Shown piece by piece: positions 59,766-64,000 of a stretch of 64,000 nt of DNA. The notes under the pieces were generated by a model, which did not search any database, was not told the DNA's origin, and saw only the letters and a program-made list of their open reading frames with translations. The position numbers and the translations under genes were made by a program. Position 1 is the first letter of the stretch. Each line of letters opens with the position of its first letter. This stretch comes from Apostichopus japonicus (Eukaryota > Echinodermata > Holothuroidea > Aspidochirotida > Stichopodidae). The DNA lies in NCBI RefSeq assembly GCF_037975245.1, contig NC_092583.1, positions 17,880,764 through 17,944,763 on the forward strand, written 5' to 3'.

Positions 59766-62004
59766 TTTTGTGTTTTGTTTATTAAAACGCTGTGTCTTTG
59801 ATTGTTGTTTAATAATGTTGTTAATTGAACTCCATATTACTCGCTATCAGAATGAATGCAAAATTTAGCTCAGTCAGTAAATTTAATAAATTTGATATTT
59901 GGAAAAAATGAAGGAGAAGAAAGTTTTGTATATATTGTTCATTAAATATATTCCCTTTCCTTGACCTGAACTATGCAAGAACTGAAAAAATAACGAAACA
60001 TTTTAAAAGTACTTTTGTCAGTGCTTCATACCACATCATGTGGTGCAGGGACAAAGGAAGTGTGAAGTCACTGCCACTAATTGCATATTGAGGATAATGG
60101 TCAATTGTTATCTTGTGATTGTTTTTGTTTAGCCACATAGTTTAAAGTAAAAGTTTTCACAGTGGAAGCCCTTCCTATGATAACTTAAAAGTAGACACTT
60201 AAAAGCAGAATTAAGCTCGTAATTGTTTTGGTTATAATAGATCAGTTTATATCAGGAAATATCTCTGCATTGTTCTATGCGGAGATGAAGGTCTCCATTC
60301 TTGAAAACGGTGGGTGCAAAAGGTCATATCAGAACAGATGGAAAAGTTTTCAAGTTTTTTTTGCCTTGAGACATTTTCTGAATCGATTAACAGAGCAATA
60401 TGTATATGAAGGAAGGACTTTGTTATATAAAGTGTTAGGACAGAATGTAGATATTTTATGGATTTGATATTCTGACAATATTTTATTGGCTGATATAAAT
60501 GCTAATTGTCACATAGCAGCAGTATAGAAGATGCATTGAAACTCAGTTAACTGTGTTACTGTATGTCTATGACATTGTAGTAAGTGCTTGAAACAGTTAC
60601 TTCACTGGACCTAGTTGATATTAGTACAGTTAGAATATATTATATTAGTACAGTTAGTACAGTTAGAATATTATCTGTGCACCACACAGTTGATAATTTG
60701 ATTTGCAATTTGTACTATCCAGGTTTTTGACACTTTAGTACTATTAAGGGGATCTCAACCAGAGTGAGAATGAACAAGGGATCCCATTGATTGGTGAACT
60801 TGTAGCAAGCTTAAGGTAATCCTCTTGGCCCTACTGCATGACAAGATCTATCAGTCTTAATATCCATATGGAGTTTGTAAAATGTTTTTGATACTCAAAT
60901 TTTCAATACAAAAGAAGTTATAAGAGGGGAAGGTCTAGGGTGTTGGGGAATGATGGAAGGGTAGCTGAAAATATTTGATTCCTTTTCAAATTCTTTTGAG
61001 CATTCCATGTGTAGGCCCACACATAAAGCTCATGATAAAGTTATGTCACATATCTCTTACCTTCCTTTGAAAATGGAGAGATAAGTCGTGTGTGAGAGAG
61101 GAGAGGGGTAGAGGTATGGGGTTGGGATAGAGGTGGGAGTTGGGATAGGGGAGGGGTTTGGGATAGGGGAGAAGGAAGAGGAAGGGTGTTGGGATAGAAG
61201 TAGAAATTGGGTAGATTTGAGAGAGTGCATCAGTTGTGTGAAATCTAGATTGGGAACATTTGTGATGGATGTCAAACAGCTGTCTACAAGTACACCAGAC
61301 AATCCATCCACCATCACAATAATATGTTTTTAAGTTTTATATCCTGTTTAGTAGTGTTTCTTAGAACAGCATTGGTGTAAACAGATACAAAATTCCTTGG
61401 AGAGCACGAAAAGACACTGCTTAAAAATGTCTTTGAAACATTTCATATGAAAGCATTTATCTTTGTATGTGATTATGTTTAGTCACATGGCACTGATGGC
61501 TGCTGTCATATAAAAGGTTCTACATGTCATCAAGTTATTGAAATGGTCTGTTTTCCACATCATACCTTTTATTATTGTGAAGGGAGGTTTCCTCAGTTTT
61601 CCTCACTGTGGGAGTTAAGCTCACCCCATGAGGTAATTCCTAATATGAACTCTTGAACTTAAAACGGTTTCAAGTTATGTGTGAAATTGAAAGATTCCTA
61701 CACAGCTCTGTTATCTGAATTTTTTCACTTGTTTTGTCAGACGTTTAGTTGAACCTGAACAATTTATGATAGGTTTTCCATGTAAACAGGTGTTTTTGTC
61801 AGTAATTATTGGAGCTGCCAAATACAAATTTGTGTGGTGGTTATTGATAATGTCAGCTTTTTGCTTACAATGGTTGATTCAATCTGCTGGCTTCCAAAGA
61901 GTTGGAAAAGAAGGAAAAACAAATGAGTAAAAAGTATAACAAATAAAAGTTGCAAAGAAGAAAAGGAGAGAAAACGTGCAGGTGGACAGACGACCAATAG
62001 CTCT
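59766..62004. other. No gene recognised
   Basis: AT-rich. A G-rich imperfect repeat (GGGATAGGGGAGGGG type) lies at 61105-61200, and a TTAGTACAGTTAG duplication at 60610-60675. Confidence 0.45.
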
Positions 62005-62700
62005 GTACTGTCGTAGAGTCACAACAGTGTTGAACTGTACTTTACCATGGTCCTATACTTTACCATGGTCCTATCAACTGTATTTAATAGCTATGTACTG
62101 TCTTAGAGTCACAAACAGTGTTGAACTGTACTTCACCATGGTCCTATTAACTGTATTTAATAGCTATGTACTGTCTTAGAGTCACAAACAGTGTTGAACT
62201 GTACTTTACCATGGTCCTATACTTTACCATGGTCCTATCAACTGTATTTAATAGCTATGTACTGTCTTAGAGTCACAAACAGTGTAGAACTGTACTTTAC
62301 CATGGTCCTATCAACTGTATTTAATAGCTATGTACTGTCTTAGAGTCACAAACAGTGTTGAACTGTACTTTACCATGGTCCTATACTTTACCATGGTCTT
62401 ATCAACTGTATAAATAGCTCTGTACTGTCACAAACAGTGTTGAACTGTACTTAACCATGGTCCTATCAACTGTATTTAATAGCTCTGTACTGTCTTAAAG
62501 TCACAAACAGTGTCGAACTGTACTTTACCATGGTCCTATCAACTGTATTTAATAGCTCTGTACTGTCTTAGAGTCACAAACAGTGTTGAACTGTACTTTA
62601 CCATGGTCCTATCAACTGTATTTAATAGCTATGTACTGTCTTAGAGTCACAAACAGTGTTGAACTGTACTTTACCATGGTCCTATCAACTGTATTTAATG
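62005..62700 (+). repeat. Minisatellite with 73/90-bp units, nine copies
   Basis: Units start (GTACTGTC) at 62005, 62095, 62168, 62259, 62332, 62422, 62487, 62560 and 62633. Long units (90-91 bp) differ from short ones (73 bp) by a duplicated TACTTTACCATGGTCC block. The first six alternate long-short, a dimeric higher-order repeat of about 163 bp; the seventh start follows a deletion (65 bp). Confidence 0.95.
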
Positions 62701-63413
62701 TTTGATTATTACAAGAGATAACAAAGCAAGTTGCATTGATTGTTTTGTCTCATTTTTCCTCACAAAGTTTTGTAAACTTAAAATGTGGTTATCAGCCTAT
62801 TGTTTCCTTTGCCTGTCCTGACCAACTTGATAAGTTTCAGCAGTTCAGCTGGATTGAGTTTGGGTTTATACTATGATATCATGATGGTGCTTGATGTTAT
62901 TGAAGTGTGGGTGTTAGCTTTAAGCAAGATTCTTGAAACTGAATGAACTCAGAAAGTTACTAAAATTATGTCGGATAATTCTTGAAGTGTGGACAACTTG
63001 TTGTTTGTTTGCTGCTCTAATATCAAATGTTTTGATTCATTTAAAAGTTGAGAGATAAAGAGGTACACCTGATAGTGGTTTATATAGGATCTCTAACACC
63101 TCTCTCACAACCTTAAATATGTCTGTTGTCACCCATTCTGCAAGTACCACCTTGTTGGTAACCCTGCCCTACATTGGTGATTTGAAGGTTATGGAACTAA
63201 GATGTGGACTTTGAGACAGGTTAAATAGCAAATGTAAATATTGGTTTGAATTTTATCACTGGGTCCAGTGTTTAGTTTCGTAATCAGACTTAAACTTTGA
63301 AGTTTGAATATATTTGTGATTCAAAGGATAGAGTGTTACCTGGAAGACAGTTGAACATACTATCTTAGTCATGTACATGTTCCAAATTACAGCATGTTGC
63401 TACATGAAATGTG

Positions 63414-63578
63414 GTGTTAAGATTGTATCAGTAGTCAGACTTGTAGGTACCCTACACCCATGATAATGGTGTTAAGAGTGTATCAGTAGTCATACTAATA
63501 GGTCCCCTACACCCATGATAATGCTGTTAAGAGTGTATCAGTAGTCATACTTATAGGCCCCCTACACCCATGACAATG
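63414..63578 (+). repeat. Tandem repeat, 55 bp x 3
   Basis: Three units containing GTGTTAAGAKTGTATCAGTA and CCCTACACCCATGATAATG, about 90% alike. Confidence 0.9.
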
Positions 63579-64000
63579 GTTGACCCCACTGTTTCAGAAC
63601 ACATGCTTTATTGATTTTTCATTTCATTATCTTCTTGTCAGGGATAGGAATTTCTTTCTTATAAATTGTTTCTTTTCTAATTTAATATATGATAGTATTT
63701 AAAAAGGTTAAAAATTGTACTTGAAACTGAAATAGTGTTATTGTCATGTGTACAGCACTGACTGAAACAAAGAAGAAGAGACATTTTATGTTTCATTTAG
63801 GTGAAGTCTCCCTAAGTTTGTCTAACCCAATGCCCAATTTCCACTGCCAGAACCTTCAGTCTCATGTTTAGTTCACGAACAGGTATCTGTTAAATATGTT
63901 TTGATTGTTTTCGGCTAGCACATCAAAAGCATATAACATATATGCCACTTTCATTTGCATATCATGGAATGATAAATATTCTGATTACTCAGGATTTCTT
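63579..64000. other. No gene recognised
   Basis: AT-rich; an acceptor-like TTTCATTTAG at 63791-63800 is followed by stops in the visible frames. Confidence 0.4.

Noticed and set aside
60228-60467. 79-codon plus frame
   Set aside because: Starts at TTG; composition matches surrounding AT-rich DNA and no splice signals bound it.

Overview
The window is AT-rich, intron- and repeat-dominated metazoan DNA. Large introns, tRNA-derived SINEs, CR1/Jockey-like and L1-like LINE remains, several MITE-like elements and many minisatellites suggest a marine invertebrate deuterostome, most likely an echinoderm such as a sea cucumber. That placement is inference from repeat style and gene content; no diagnostic marker gene is present. 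There are no bacterial operons, CRISPR arrays or rRNA genes.

Region by region. At 3.1-5.75 kb two, possibly three, minus-strand exons in matching phase form the 5' end of an unrecognised gene. At 8-20 kb lies a transposon-rich stretch: a 656-bp element with an 8-bp target duplication, a 300-bp MITE with CAGWGGCGTGC ends, a 5'-truncated CR1/Jockey-type LINE with an intact 721-residue ORF, a frameshifted L1-like ORF2 tail, a decayed TIR element and a foldback element. Between these sits the one confident host gene, an uninterrupted SLC35G/EamA-type 10-TM transporter (16570-17598, minus). At 24.1 kb a plus-strand first coding exon encodes a signal peptide and ends at a consensus donor in phase 1. 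Most of the remaining 40 kb could be its introns; two weak, phase-compatible downstream exon candidates are listed (29.8 and 45.6 kb).

The right-hand 40 kb is dominated by minisatellites. Several have two unit lengths organised in higher-order repeats: 39/44 bp at 33 kb, 48/52 bp at 51-53 kb and 73/90 bp at 62 kb. It also holds a hAT-like 909-bp element with an 8-bp target duplication, a 1.9-kb element studded with GTGACTCGCGTGAC, a tRNA-derived SINE at 59.5 kb, and a likely nested minus-strand gene at 41.6-41.9 kb with an RFX X-box, CRE and CCAAT promoter cluster (typical of ciliary genes).

The most unusual element is a dispersed tRNA-like repeat (5.06, 40.27 and 40.57 kb). In two copies the Pol III-type B box is followed directly by a hammerhead-ribozyme core (CTGATGA, stem II, GAAA). 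Each copy is damaged at a different stem II position, so the family consensus would be an intact core.
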